A stretch of DNA of 64,000 bases, from the NCBI GenBank assembly GCA_003117195.1, contig BDSI01000008.1, positions 992,001 to 1,056,000 on the forward strand, read 5' to 3'. This stretch comes from Eudorina sp. 2006-703-Eu-15. Lineage: Eukaryota; Chlorophyta; Chlorophyceae; Chlamydomonadales; Volvocaceae. The notes beneath the pieces are model-generated. The model was not told the DNA's origin. It was given only the letters and a program-made list of their open reading frames with translations, and searched no databases. Shown here one piece after another: positions 11,630 through 24,927 of the stretch (positions within the stretch are counted from its first letter, which is position 1; each line of letters starts with the position of its first letter). The translations under genes were made by a program, and so were the position numbers.

Positions 11630-11772
11630 TGGCTGGCTGACAGCCGGGCAATGCTGGCGGGCTGACGGCCGGGGAATGCTGGCGGGCTGGCGGCCGGGGA
11701 ATGCTGGCGGGCTGGCGGCCGGGGAATGCTGGCGGGCTGGCGGCCGGGGAATGCTGGCGGGCTGGCTGCCTG
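11630..11772 (+). repeat. 25-bp minisatellite
   Basis: About five to six tandem copies of a unit near GGGGAATGCTGGCGGGCTGG plus CGGCC, starting right after the stop of SGNH paralog 2. It lies in the 3' UTR or just beyond. Confidence 0.85.
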
Positions 11773-13829
11773 GCTGCGGGGGAACGGGGGTGCGGGAGGG
11801 AGGCCTGGACGACAATAAGAAGGAGGCAGGGAGTACCATGGGAAAGAGCGAGGAAGGCAGCGAAGATGAGGGAAGCAAGGACAGTGAGAGGGGAGGGAGG
11901 GAGGGAGGGACCTTGGGTAGGCGATCCGCGGGTGGGATGCAGCTGGTGGGGTCGGCGCAGCACATGATAGTACGCGAGCGAGCGAGCTGCAGTATACGCG
12001 AGTGGTGCAACGAAATGGATTGAGATGCCAACAAATAATTTGCATATATGTGTGGTTCGCGGGCGGCATAACGATGTGTGATGCAACGCAACCGGACCAG
12101 CGAACGAGGAGGCAAGGCATGCATACTGGATTGTGTTGGTGTATATCATATAACACACACACACACACAGCTCAACTAGCGGGTACATGGCTTGATACCG
12201 ATCAGTACCCTTGGGGGGGTGACGTTGGTGCACGGAAGGGGCAGTGCACGATAGTAAGGACACGTGCCGCTAGTACGGCAACGCGTGTGCGCTTCGGTCT
12301 CTCGACGTCGTACCCTCCGTACTCTCCGTACTGCCCTGCCTGTCTCTCGTGGTGCGGTGGCGCCGATCGGTCGGTCGGGTCGGACGGAGGCGGGTGCGCC
12401 GTCATTCGCGCTGCCTCCGCACACAGGCAGCAGCACCCAGACAGGTGTGCGGCGGGTTGGATGTTGGATGTTGACACTTGATAGCGCGGAGGTGACTGTG
12501 CGGGGTTCTATACTTGGCGAGGTCGGGCGTGTGGATGGGATGGGAACATGGGATGGCGGATGGGAGGGGAGGGGAGGTCAAGCACCGCACCGGTCGGCGG
12601 CGGATCACGATGCGGTCGGCGGCCGGGTGAGGTCAGGCAGCGCGAGATTTTGTTCCGTGCGTACCACAAGCCGCACGGCTGCATCACTGGGAAAGCGCCC
12701 GGCGATACTGTCGGCGTGTTGGCGGCGGAGGTGTGGTGATGTTGCATGGGGGGATTGCGTACCTGCCCGGGGGGGGGGGTATACACGGGTAGATCTGCGG
12801 TTTCACCTTTGGGGTCCGGGGATGACTCTGCGACGCGGGGCGGGCTGCCGCGCCGTGTCTGACCCCTCAGGTGGCCCCGGCATCCCCTTGCCTTCTGTAT
12901 TTCTGGGTGTGCACGGGTTCGTTTCTGGTTTTTCCTCATTTCATTTCAATCCCCTTTCCTTGCCTTTCCCTTCCTCGCCTCCGGGGGGAAGACCCGGCTC
13001 TCTCGGAGGCGCCCTGCTGGGCCCACCCGGCCGGGAGCGCGCGGTGAATCCCGCGGGTCGCCTGGTGTGCCCTGCCCGGCGGCTGTCTGGCTGATCCGTG
13101 GCTCGGTCGTCTCAATGGGCTGTGGGTACCAGGAGGCAGGGGTAGGGGTAAGGCCGCCTGCAGTTGCCGCCACGGCTGGCCGTCGGTGACCGTATGGAGG
13201 CCTGGGGTAGGAACCGGGCTGGCGTCGTTACCGTTCTTCCTGCGAAGGAGGCTCTTGGCTATTGCCCCTTGGCGGCGGGGGCGCTTCGCTTTGAATCGGG
13301 GCCGCTGTCCTTTGCTCCTCGAGCGGGGGCTGCATTGCAGTGGGAGGGGGCATGGGGGTCCACCGCGCCCCCTCTGTCCCTCGTCTGTGCTCGGCCCAGG
13401 TGTGGGGGTTGGCGCCACCCTCCACCTGCTGCAGCTGCCGCTGAGAGTTTGAGACGCCCACCACCCGCATCAGACTACCGCGATGGGCTGGCCTGGACTC
13501 GCCGTACCGGGGGCCCTGGATGTACGAACGGATGAGTGAAGTACGATTGCCAGCCGCCGTGATGGTGTTCAGCCAGACAACGTCCAAGCGAGTGCGCCGG
13601 AATGACAGCTGAGAGTAGGAATGCGGGAATGCTGAGAGCCGGGCGAGTTGGTTGTTGGAACGGGCTATCCAGGTCACACCCGGATTTCTCACGGTGGATT
13701 TGCCCGTCGTGCTCTGTGGTGAGGACCACGTCAGGCAGCCTTGAAGCCTTGGGTCAAACGTCTTCGCACGCTAGAAGAGGTCCGAGAGGCGGCGGTGGCG
13801 CCAACCGCACACACCTTTGGCAGCCTTGG

Positions 13830-13860
<31 letters not shown>

Positions 13861-14133
13861 CACCAACTCAAGTTTGTCGGTAATCCGGGCTCACTGTGTC
13901 TCCTACTGCTGCCGCCTGTATCGCCTGTTCCCCTGTACTTCGCTTCTCGCGGCTCAGTCTCTTAATACACACCCCAACTCGACAACATGCAACGGGGAGG
14001 AAATGCGGCTCCGAAACCCTCCGCGGCCTCCCCCCGCTCCTCCCTACCCACCCACCCTCGGACAGGAATCCAGCGCCATACACACCAACAACTCTCCAGC
14101 TACCTATCTATCCATGCCCTGCTGTGGCCAGCC
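11773..14133. other. Intergenic region between convergent genes
   Basis: The SGNH gene and the WDR6-like gene end toward each other here. The six-frame open frames in this stretch change composition without domain signatures and look like chance frames in GC-rich DNA. It contains a GA-rich patch (11880-11920), a G run near 12769-12778 and a (CA)n tract at about 13830-13863. The 3' UTR of the minus-strand gene should occupy its right end. Confidence 0.4.
13830..13863. repeat. (CA)n microsatellite
   Basis: Simple CA repeat interrupted once by CG. It lies downstream of the WDR6-like gene. Confidence 0.85.
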
Positions 14134-17100
14134 TCACCACCCGGCCTCCAGCAGCTGCAGCCCACGACCCGCCACCGCCGCCACCACCCGCATTCCCCAA
14201 GTCCGCTCCGCACCCGCCCGGGACACAGAGCCGCTGCCGCCGCCGGCGGTACCGCCCGGCTCACCCTCCCTGCGCTCCCCCGCCGGTCTTTCCACGCCGT
14301 CCGAGACAGCCGATCCCCCCCACGCAGCCACCTCCGCAGCGCCCCGCCGGACCCAGCCCCCCGGCGCGCTGGGGCCGAGGTGCAGCGCCGCCAGGCACGC
14401 TGGCTCCGGAACCTCCACCAGAGTGGCGGCCACTGGCTCCGGAACCAGCGGCTCCGCGCCGCCCACCAGACAGCAGCACCCGCCCGCCGCAGCAGCAGCC
14501 CGGCCCCCGGGGCTGGGCCGGGTTCCGTCCAGCCCAGCTGCTGTTGTTGGGGCGACCAGGGGGCAAGCTCCCCCGAGCTCCGAAGCCGCTCCGAAACCAT
14601 CAGGTGGCGTGGCGTCCGCATTCGCCGTACAGACTAGCGCCACGGACCCGTCGTCACCGGTGGGCACGATCGTCAGCCGCCGCCGCGACGACCGCCGCGA
14701 CCGCTGGGTTTCAGCCTGGGCTGCGGCCCCCGCCGGCGCACCATCTCCTTCCGTACGAGAACCCCGATCCGTTGTCGTACAGTGCCGCAACTGCCACAGC
14801 CGCACCACCTGGTCCAGCCCGGCGCTCGCGACGTGCGGCCCGTGGCGGCCGTCTGCTTCCGTACCCACGGGACTCTCCGCCGTACTGCCGCCGCCGTCGC
14901 CGCACGCCGCCACCGCCCGCAGCGCCGAGGCGTGGGCCAGGGGTCTGACGGCCGCTCCCACCAGCTCGCCCACCCACTGAGGCTGCTGCTGCTGCTCCTG
15001 ATGGTCCCGCGGCTGCTGCGGCGGGTGTTTCCGCCCCTGCGGTCCAGCTCCCAACCCGTCGTCCATATCCGTATCACGGCGTCTTCGCCCCGGCTCCCTG
15101 CCCCCGCCCCCGCCCCGGGTCAGCCTCAGGTGCAGCACCGCCAGGGACTGGTCGTCCCCTCCGCTCACCAGCACCAGCCGGCGCCCCCACTGATCTGCCT
15201 CAGCCGGGGCCATCACCGCCCCTCCGTCCATCACCGCCATCGCATTCACTCCCGACTGGTGCACCCCCCGCACCACCAGCACAGGACGAAGCGTCCGCGG
15301 ACCAGCGGACCCCGCCGCCGCAGCCACTGCCGCCGCGGCCACTGCCGCCGCGGCCACTGCCGCCGCGGCCTCCTCCGCGGTGCGGGTGCCGCCGCCGCCG
15401 CTGCTGCCGCTGTCGTGCAGCTCCCCGGGCAGCCACCACAGCGCCACGTCCCCTCCCGTGTCGCCGGTCGCCAGCCAGTACCCCCCCAGCCCTCCCCGCT
15501 CCTCTCCCTCCTCGTCCTCCGCCTCCTCTTCGACCTGGTGCTGCAGTTCCTGCCCCGGCCCCGCCGCCAGGTGCGCCATGGACAGCACGGGGTGGCGGTG
15601 CCCCGCCGCCGCGTCGAGGAGGGCGGCGAGGTGCCAGGGGCGGCGACCCGCCAGCTCCAGGGTCAGGAGGCTGACGGTGGCGTCGGAGGAGGACACAGCG
15701 AGCAGGGCGGTGGGGGACGCGGCGGCGGCGGGCCCCGAGGCGGTGTTGCGCGACGACGACGGCGTGGGAGGTTCGGGTGCGGCGGATGCGACACCGAGGA
15801 GGGCCAGGGCGAGGTAGCGCCTGCAGCGGTGGGGTAAGGGGTGTGGGGTGTGGGGTGTGGGGATGGGAGCCAACACACATACCGTGCACACGACCCGCCG
15901 GCGGGCTTCCCGCCGGACAGTTGACTGTGGACAGTGACCACACACAACCCGCTTCTTCGCTTGCACGCATCACTGCCTGCCTGCCCACGTGCACACACCC
16001 CTTGCTGAACACGCCAACGGGTGAGTACCGTGCATTGGTAACTGGTTTGGGCCGGGCGGGCTTCTCTCTAATCACACACGCCACATACACTCGCACCCTC
16101 GCGCACACACACCTGTCCCCCGAGGGTGTGGGCTGGCTGACCCGCAACGAGCGGGGCCTCAGGCCCTGGCGCGGCAGCCGAGTGGAGAGCCACCGGGTGG
16201 TGGTGTTGGCCACCACCGCCTCCACCCCCACCGCCGCCGCCGGATCCACCTCATCCCGACCTCCGACGGCACCTGGCCGCCCCGTCGCTGCCGTTAAGCC
16301 CGCCTCCCCGCCGCCGCCGTCTCGTCCTCGTCCTCCTCGTCCGCCGCCTCCCATGCCCCCACGCCCGTCGAGGGTCACCAGCCAGGCCATGAGCACTTCC
16401 TTAGCGCCCCCGGACACCACCAGGTACGACAAGGACGATGGGTACGACATGTACGATGTGGGAGGGTCGCTGCACGCCGGTTTTCCTCCGTCAGTGACGG
16501 CGGCGGCGGCGTCGTCGGCGGCGGAGTGAGCTCCGGAACCAGGTCTAACACCCCCAGCAGGATGGACGAGCAGTCCGGCCGCCGCGGGTCCCAGGGGACA
16601 GGCCGCCAGACACCGCACCGCCGTACCGGCAGCGTGCTCACCCACCACCGCGCTGTCGGAAAAACACAAGTCGTACAGCGGCTGTCGTACACCGCTGTTG
16701 CAGCGTGACGGCAGCGCCGCCGTCGCCGCGGGCCGCGCCGTGACGCGGCGGATGCTGCCGTCCTCAGCCCCCGTCAAGATGCACAGAGGAGGAAGCGGAG
16801 GCAACGGCGAGGGCGACGGCGACAGGGGGTACGGGTCTGCGGGCCGCTGCAGGGTTGCCTGCTGCCGCCGATCTCGCGGTGATGCTACTGCCGCTGGTAC
16901 TGCCGTCGTCCCTGCTGCTACAGCCGCCGGGAGGATACACACGCACTGGATCTCCCGACCGTGGTGGCCCACGTGGAGGGAGCGGGGCAGGCTGAGGGGC
17001 CGGGGCGGCAGGCGGGTTCCGGAGCCGCAGACGCCGCTGGAGCCGGGGCTTTCCCGCGCCGAACCGTAGCCGATGGCCGCCGCGGCTGTGGCTGCGGCTG

Positions 17101-20100
17101 TGGCTGTGGCAGGGCCCGACGGACGACCCGTGACGCCTGCAGCCGGAGCTGCATCCGCAAGTGCAGCGGACGGTGATGGCGGGACCGGGGCAGCGGGCAG
17201 CGGCGGCGGCGCCGCCGCGTCCGACGCATCGGCCGCATCGGACCTGAGGACCGGTCGCTGCTCCACGGGCGGCGGCGCCGGCGGCGGCGGCGATGACGGT
17301 GTGGCGGTGTGGCGGGAGCCGCTGGCGGGAGCGGGCAGGGCAGCGCCGTGGGCAGGTCCGGGCCGCCGGGGCCAGTCGCGACCGCGGCGGAGGACCCGGA
17401 TCACGCAACCGCCACGCGGCGCCGCGCCGCCGCCGCCGCCGCTGCCGCCGCCGCTGCTACTGACGTAGGCGAATGTGATGTCGGGGGTGACAGCACCGCC
17501 GCCGCCGTCGCCGCCGCCGATGTGCAGCGCGTGGGTCCGCCGCCACCCGCCGCACCCGGGCACCGCCATCAGCTCCGTGACATCGGGGGCCAGAGCCACC
17601 AGTCGGAAGTCGGGGCCGCGGAAGCCCGCCACCAGCAGCTGCTGCTGCTCCTGCTGCTGCTGTTCTTGCGGGCCCCTCCAGCTGTCTGCCCCACCTCCTC
17701 CTCCTCCATATCCGCCTCCATCCCCGGCCCCTGCGGCCGCACCTGCCGCCGCAGTCGGGGCCCCGGGGTAGGTGGTGTCGCCCGCAGACCCCGGGCTGGC
17801 GGCGGCGCCGCGGCCGGCAGGCGGCCAGGGCAGCGCCGCCTCGATGGATGCGACGCCGGTCCTGCCTTGCGTGCCCAGGCACTCCAACCTCACCGCCGCG
17901 GCGGCGGCGGCGGCGGGCGTCGCGTCCGGACCGACGCCGCTGTCGCCGCCGCCAGCGGGGTCGGATGCTGACGGCGCTGGCGGAGGAGCCGCCGACGCCG
18001 CCGCGGTCGCAGCCACCGCCGTGGTCGGGGGCACGGTGTTTGTCGTACAGCAGCGGTACCTCGCCAGCACGCCCTCCCGCCCCGCCGCCAGGAACAACCC
18101 CTCCGAATCCGGGCCCTGCAGCCGTACCCAGCTGACGGCCCCGGGTCCCACAGCGCTGCGGAACACCGCCACGCACGGCAGGCGCGGCGGCGGCGCCGCC
18201 GCCGCCGCCGCCACGGCCGCGGCGGTGACCATGCCCGGCGGCGCCGTCAGCGCCGCCCACACCTCCGCAGGCAGCCAGAACGCAAAGAGGTTGCCGTACT
18301 GGTCGCCTGCCAGGAGCGTCCGATGGGACGAGCACACGTCCGCCGCCAGGAGCCGGCCCTTGGAGGGCGAGCGGGCCTCCGCCGCCAGCTCGGCTGCCGG
18401 CGCTCCCGCCGCCGCCGCCGCCGCCGCCGACGGCGCGCCGGAGTCTGGTAGTGTGGCTGTGGGCGGCAGGCGCCAGAGGCGTATGGTGGGGGAGCTGCCG
18501 GCGGCGGTCAGCAGCACCCCCCGTCCCAACGCTCCGGTCCACCAGGCAGCGATCACAGCGCCGGTATCCGTCGCCCTCCAGGAAGCCACCACCGCCGCCG
18601 CCGCCGCCGTGCGGCCCTCCGGGCCGCCGCCGCCGCCGCCGCCACACCCTATCCGGAGCACGCTGACGGCGCCGCTGTCATGCCCCACCGCCACGAGCAG
18701 GTCGGCGCGGCCGCCGTCGGCGGCGGCGGAGCGACCGCCAGGCGCGCATGCCGTGCCGGGCCCCGGCGGCGGCAGCGGCGGCGGCGGCGGCGCCAGCGGA
18801 CACACCTCCAGGCACGCGCACGGCCCCGCGCCGGCATTGTCGTACAACCACCGCCAGTCGTCGTCGCCTCCGTCGCCGCCGCAGCCATCCTCGCCGCCGG
18901 CCGGCGGCGGTCGGCTCAAGTCGAGCGCCGCCAGCGCCCCCGAGTAGGTGGCGGCCAGCAGCAGCAGCAGATGTCCGCTGACGGGTCCCAGAGCCAAGCA
19001 GCGGGCACCATCCGCCGCGGCCGAGGCTGCGCCTGCGGCTGTGCCTGGGCCGGCGGCCGCGCCTGCGGCTGCCGCTGCGCCTGGGCCGGCGGCTGCCGCT
19101 GCAGAGGGCTGCAAAGAGGTCCGGGCCCTGGGGGCTGCAGGAGTACGATTGCCGCCGCCATCAGTGCCGCCGCCGGCGGTTGGCCCTTCCGGGGCATCGA
19201 GACCCTGAGGAGCCGCCGCCGGGTGTGCGGTCACCGGGGCTGATCTTGACCGGGAGCTGGGGGAGACGGTACGGCCCGCGGGGGGAAAGACGGGCCACGT
19301 GTCATGCCGTACATTCGGACCACGGGTCGGTTTTTCAATGCCGTAAACCGGCAGGGCAGCACCCGGCGCGGTGTAACGGGTCGGGCCGGGAGGGCGTTGC
19401 AGCAGCCGCATTGCTTCGGCACCCACCCAGGGCTGCGCACCCGTCCCCAACTCCGCCCGAAAGGCTGGGCGGGTCGCGCAGCTTTGTTCTCTCTCCCTCG
19501 CCCCCGGCCCCCGCCCCCACCTCAAGACGACGGTGCGCTCGAAGGCCCCCGCGGCCGCACCCAGGGACCCCTGGCCGACTACACCCGCCGCCGCCGCCGC
19601 CGCCCCAACATCCGCATCGTCATCAGTCGCGCCGAGCAGTAGCCGGCCGTCGGTGACTGAGTCGGCCTCGCCGCCAGCAGTAGCAGCAGCAGCAGTAGCA
19701 GCAGCAGTAGCAGCAGCAGTAGCGCCCACCCAGCTGCCCATATGGGAAGAAGCACCTGTCCGGGGTGGGGTGGGGGTGGGGTTGGGAATGCTGGGGTTCA
19801 AGCGATGAAGCAAGGAACAAACAGAATGAACCAACCCCCTGCCCACTGCACCTGCCCGCAGCGCCTGCCCGTGGACGGCGACTGGACGGGCGGCGCGGCC
19901 GGACCCCGGCGTGCGCCCTCTCGACGGCAGATCCGCAGCGCACTACACTCCACTCCGGCGGATCCACCTTTTGTCAATCAAGACAGCGAAACCGCAAAAG
20001 GGCAACATTCCCTTCGCTGACCCGCTGCTGCCTCCCGCTCCCGCCAGCTGCCCCGTGCTGCCGTGAGGTCCCCACAGCCCCGGAGGACCTGGAAGAGGCC

Positions 20101-23100
20101 ATGCAAGGTAAGGTGCCCCCCACCCACCACCCACAGCAGGCCCCCCACCCACCACCCACGGCAGCCCCCTTACCCAGCAGCCCGGGCGGCAGCCACTCCC
20201 GCAGGTTCCACAGTCGTACGGCACCGTCCGCGCCCGCGGTGGCCAGCACCACATCTGACCGGGCCACGTCCCCGCCGCCGCCGCCGCCGCCGCCGTCGCC
20301 GGGTCCGCCTTTCGGCTCTCCGGGCCGCAGGACGGCGCAGCGCCAAATCCCCCGGCCCCGGTGGCCCTTCGGAGTGCGCGCGAATGGACAGCCAATGGGG
20401 TTGTCCCGTGGGGGAAGAGGAAGATGTGGGGGCTGGTAAGTGGTGCGATGGCGTGGTCGAGGGGATATGAGGCGCCAGGGAGGGGCGGTCTATAGGATGA
20501 CGGCAGGGAGCGCTAAGGGGGTGGGGGCAGGCTTTGGGGGCTGATGGGTGAACCTCGTGGTGCAAAAGGTCAGACACGTACGCCTCAGTGCCCTTGTGCT
20601 CTGGCCAGGCAGTCAGGCCCCATGCCCTCCCTCGGTTCTCATCCAAGCCTCCTGCACAGGTGAGAACCCACCACCACCACCGCCACCACCACCACCACCG
20701 CCACGGCAACCGCCACAACAAACACCACAAGCCAAGAGCACCAAGAACAACAGTCATGGTGCCAATATAATACGGTAGATGCACCCAAGATCAAACCCGA
20801 TCGCACCCGGATCCCTCAACACCGCGCTAAAACCCAGACCTCTCCCTGCTCCTCCCTGGCTGACAGACTGACCTGCAGCACCCCCAGGCACTTGCCGGTG
20901 GCCGCATCCCACAGCCTCGCAGTGCAGTCCTCCGACCCCGTCACCAGCACCACCGCTCCAGGGAGACCCCGCCCGCCACCGCCGGCGACTTGTACGGCAG
21001 CGCAGCACCACACGCGGGCCGTGTGGCCCCAGAAGGTCCGCAGCGGGGGGACGGACACGGGTGCGCCGGGGGCGGGGGCGGAGGAGGTGGTGGCGGAGGA
21101 GGAAGGGGCGGAGGAGGAGGTGGCGGAGGAGGAGGTGGCGGAGGAGGAGGTGGCGGAGGAGGTGGTGCTCGGAGTCGGCTGCCTGGCGGGGAGGGGGGTG
21201 TGCGTTGGAGGCGCGTAGGGGCCCCGCGATAGGAGGCGAGGGTGACAACGGGCAGGTCGAGGAGGGGGTTAGATACAGGACAGCAGGGCAAGGGGTTTCT
21301 GAAGGAGGGCAAGGAGATTCAAGCACCTGCTAACGCCCTCCGTGCTTCGACCCCTCCGCGGCAGCTCAGTGCAGGCTGCGGTGCCTTGAACCAAGCAACC
21401 AGACGTCATCCCCATCCGGACAGCCTCGCCTCCGCTGCCCTACCCTACATCTATACCCCCACCCCAATCCACCCCAATCTCACCCACCCCACCCCAATCC
21501 ACCCCAATCCACCCCGCCCCAATCCACCCCATCCCATCCCACCCAACCCCGCGCACCACCTACTCGCTCCCCAAGTCCGGCACCGCCCACAGCCTCGCCG
21601 ACCGGTCATCCGACGCCGTCACCAGCGCCCAGCCCCGGCCGCCACCGCACTCCGCCCCGTCGCTGGATCCGGCCGCCGCCACCGCCGCCGCCGCCGCCGC
21701 CCCGCCTCCGGCGAGACCACCCCCGGACGGAGGTGGAAGCTCGCGGCCAGGTTCCAGCCGCACCCAGCCCACGTGGAAGACGGAGCCCTCGTGGCCCCTC
21801 AGCACGTAGCGCGGCGGGCACAGCACCCGCAGCGGGCCCGAGCGACCCACGGGTCCGTGGACCCTGCAGCTCCCTCCCGTGATGGTGCTACTGCTGCTGC
21901 TGCTGGCCTCCGTCGGCACAACGCTTTCTGAGCGGCCGGCCCGGTTCCGGAGCTGCGTCTCCAGCCGCCGTAACTGCGTCTCTAGCGCCGCGTAGCGGGA
22001 TGCGAGGTGGCGCAGCCGGCCGGGGTCGGCGGGTGCGTCGTACGGCCAGCCGTTGGATGACGCGTCGGGAGCTGTCGCCGCCGCGGCGGCGGCGGCGGCG
22101 GCGGCGCCGACGACGTCGGCCGCGTGGGTCGTGACGGGGGTGGCTGGCTGGTTGGGGGCGTCGGCGGAGGAGGACGCGGGCGGCAGCAGCGGCAGACGCC
22201 ACAGCAGGACTTCGTTGAAGACGGTCCCTGGGGAGGGTTCGGGGCGGGGAGGTGGTGTAGGAAATTGGTATACGCATTGGAGCTGCGCCCCGACGGCCAG
22301 ATCAAAGGTCGGGGAGGGGGTAGGTCAGGGGCGGGTATGGCAGCGACTCTCGGCGCGGCCACACCCCGGTGGTGAGCGGATCAGCAGGTATCCGCCGTGG
22401 CTACGGCCCCTGCTGCCGTACCTACCTGACCAGCTGACCGCCCGCCCCCGAACTCCCGATCTTCACCACCAGTTCGCCGCCATCCATCAACACTGCCGTA
22501 CTGCCATGACTGATTGCGCCATCGCCATCGCCACGCCTACACTCTCCCCCGCCTCCCTCCGTCCCCCGCCCGGGGGGCACCCCGCCCGCTCCTTACGTAC
22601 GTCCGTCCGTCCGTCCGTCCGCATGCACGACACACCAGCCCACCCAACCACGCTGCCCGCCAGCCACCCACCCACCCGCGGCCATCCAGAACCGCAGCTG
22701 CCCCTCCGGCCCCTCCCGCAGCGGCTCCGGCAGCACCGCCGCACTGAACAGCTGCATCCGCCGGCCGCACTGCGCCGCCACCAGCCACCGAGCCTCCAGC
22801 AGGGGAACCCCCGCCGCCGCCACTGCCGGACTCACACTCGCCCGCACGGCCGTCGGCGGCCACCGCTGCGGGGCCCCGCCGCCGGCGGCGGCGGCGGCGG
22901 CGGGCGCGGCGGCGGCCACGAGGCGCCACACCTCAGCGCTGTTGTCCGCCAGGGCCAGGACTAGGATCAGCGGGGCCGCGGCCGCGGCCGCCGGAGGCGG
23001 CGGCGGCGGCGGCTGTGAGGGCTCATGGTGCGTGGGGGATCCGGCTTGCTGGCGGCGGCGTGGCAGCGCGGAGGGCACCCCCTGGAGGTGCGCTGACAGG

Positions 23101-23897
23101 ACCCAGGCGGGGCGGGCGGGCAGCCGCAGCGCGGGTCGCAGCGTCGCCGCCAGTGCGCCGGAGGCGGGGCGGCCGGGGCGGCCGAGTCCGGGTGCGGGGC
23201 TGGGGCTGGGGTGAGTGGGGTGGGATTGGATGATGGTCGGGTCCTCCAGGAGCTGCAGATGCAGGACGTGGACCCAACGGTCGCCGTACACTACAACCCA
23301 GCAGGCCGAGGCTGTGGCGGTTGGGTGGTGGTGGTGGTGGTGCGGAGGTGAAGGAGCAGGAGGGGCGGAGGCGGCGCAGGGGGAGTATGAGGGCAGCGAT
23401 GTGATGCCGTGGATGCGGCTGCCATCGAGGACGCGGTGTACGGCAAGGTTCTGTCCGCCGTGGAGGTTGTAGACGAGCAGCAGGGGACCGCAGCCTGAGG
23501 GAAGGAGAGAGGGAGGGAGGGGCAAGGGGAGGATGATTGCGCTAACTGCCTGAGCCTGAGGAGGGAGGGAAGGGTACAGGAGACTGTGCAAAATGCCCGA
23601 GCAAGGAAGGAAGGCAGATGACGGGGACTAGTGGTTAAAAAGTAAGTAGGGTGCATGTTACATCGAAGCGGATACTTTGTGATGGTGTACAGCGTGCGGA
23701 GTTTGGGTTGGGCGCCGTGTACATCGGCAGTCGCCGGTCAACGCTTCCGGCCGGCGGCGGAATCCTGAGCCGTCACGACACGATGTCCTCAATACCTCAC
23801 CTGCAAGTAGTATAGCATGATCCGATTGTGGTCCCAGGCAGACCAGGTGAACAGCGGTGACATCGCCCGCAAGCGCAGACTTGACGAGCGACACCAT
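14134..23897 (-). CDS. WDR6: WDR6/Trm734 (Rtt10)-like WD40 protein
   Basis: Seven exons on the minus strand: 23897-23801, 23494-22676, 22227-21564, 21182-20873, 20366-20174, 19755-16113 and 15820-14134. Every junction is GT-AG and in phase; the sum is 7413 nt, about 2470 residues. WDR6-family landmarks in order: LLAGCGPLLLVY, SRIHGI, AAGTVFNEVLLWRL, YVLRGHEGSVFHVGW, SDDRSARLW, FWGHTARVWCC, SEDCTARLWDAATGKCL, GHRGRGIWRCAVLRP, GADGAVRLWNL, GHHGREIQCVCILP, YLVVSGGAKEVLMAW, RWLSTRLPRQGLRPR, RRYLALALLGVA, HQSGVNAMAV and ASAGLDQVVRLW. WDR6/Trm734 partners the FTSJ1/Trm7 methyltransferase for 2'-O-methylation of position 34 in certain tRNAs. Human WDR6 is about 1100 residues, so this protein is more than doubled by Ala, Gly and Pro-rich inserts, mainly in the 3.6-kb exon. 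The start ATG at 23897 is the only one near the conserved N-terminus. Confidence 0.8.
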
Positions 23898-24927
23898 AAT
23901 CGTAGCTGCGCTACACCACAATATTTAAAAAGACATAGTCAAACAAGTGTTTTTAGTGTCTTTGCAAAGCCAGCAGAACGCAACATCGACAATCCGATAC
24001 AGCGATGTCAAGTTCCTCCCAAAGCCCAGCCATTTCGTTGCGACATTGCTATATTTCTGGGTAGATTATTTTGTGTCAAGTCTGTAAATCGGCGAGTCAG
24101 GTCTCATTATGTGACAGAATTAAACTTGCACGTCAACCGTTGGTTTCGGTTTCGTCGGCACCCTCCTCCACTGCCTCGCTGTCAGGTGCTGAGCATGCCT
24201 TCCAAGACGACTCTTGAGTAGCGCAGCAGATGACCCTCACGTGGGAACGAAAACGAACGAAAAGCCCAGGCAGCGGAGGCGCACTCGGGCGTGTCAGGCG
24301 ACTGATCCGCCGTACAGGGCCCTACCGCCATCGGGAACCGGCGCCTCTTGCAGGGCTTGGACGGTCGGCTGAGTTCTTTCTTTGGCTGCGTTTTGAGTTG
24401 TTATACGGTGACACTCGTTCAGGTGGACGTTCAGTACCTGCCTCCAAGGAGGCCTCTCTGCTGCAACCTTTTCGATCGTTTATTTCTGCCGCCCCTGCAC
24501 GACAGAGGACAGACGCCTTTTCAGGTTCGTACCACAACCTATGAAAGACTTGGGTACGTGTGGGTACGTGTGGTGGCCTTTGTTTAGCGACCAGGTGGTG
24601 ATCGGGTTCGTGTCCCCGATTCCCGGGTGCCGAATGACCCGTGGGTCCGTTGGATCGCAGACTTCGGGCCGAGCTACGCCCCTTGTGGCTTTGTTCCTGC
24701 GGAGCACACTCCTCCTCCTCTCATTCCTTCGCTCCTGCGGCATTATTACCCCTCTCACCCCGTTGCGTTCCCCAATCCATACCCCGTTGCGAGACGAGAC
24801 CTGCCAGGTCCTGGTATAAGTAACTGGTGGTGTGGTGGTGTTGATCAACACCGGTGTATTGCATCGGGACACCCTTTCACGGGGCCCGACGGCCCTCGAT
24901 AGGCCACCACGGCCATCAGGCCCTCCC
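23898..24927. other. Intergenic region between the WDR6-like and H3 genes
   Basis: Both neighbours are on the minus strand, so this holds the WDR6-like promoter and the 3' end of the H3 gene. A proline-rich plus-strand frame (24627-24902) is open, but I recognise nothing in it and reject it as a gene. Local composition is AT-richer at 23920-24150. Confidence 0.4.

Noticed and set aside
14782..15837. Plus-strand open frame of 351 codons
   Set aside because: Antisense to the last exon of the WDR6-like gene, which has family motifs and correct splice sites.
24627..24902. Proline-rich plus-strand frame between the WDR6-like and H3 genes
   Set aside because: No initiator context, splice structure or recognisable domain; probably chance.
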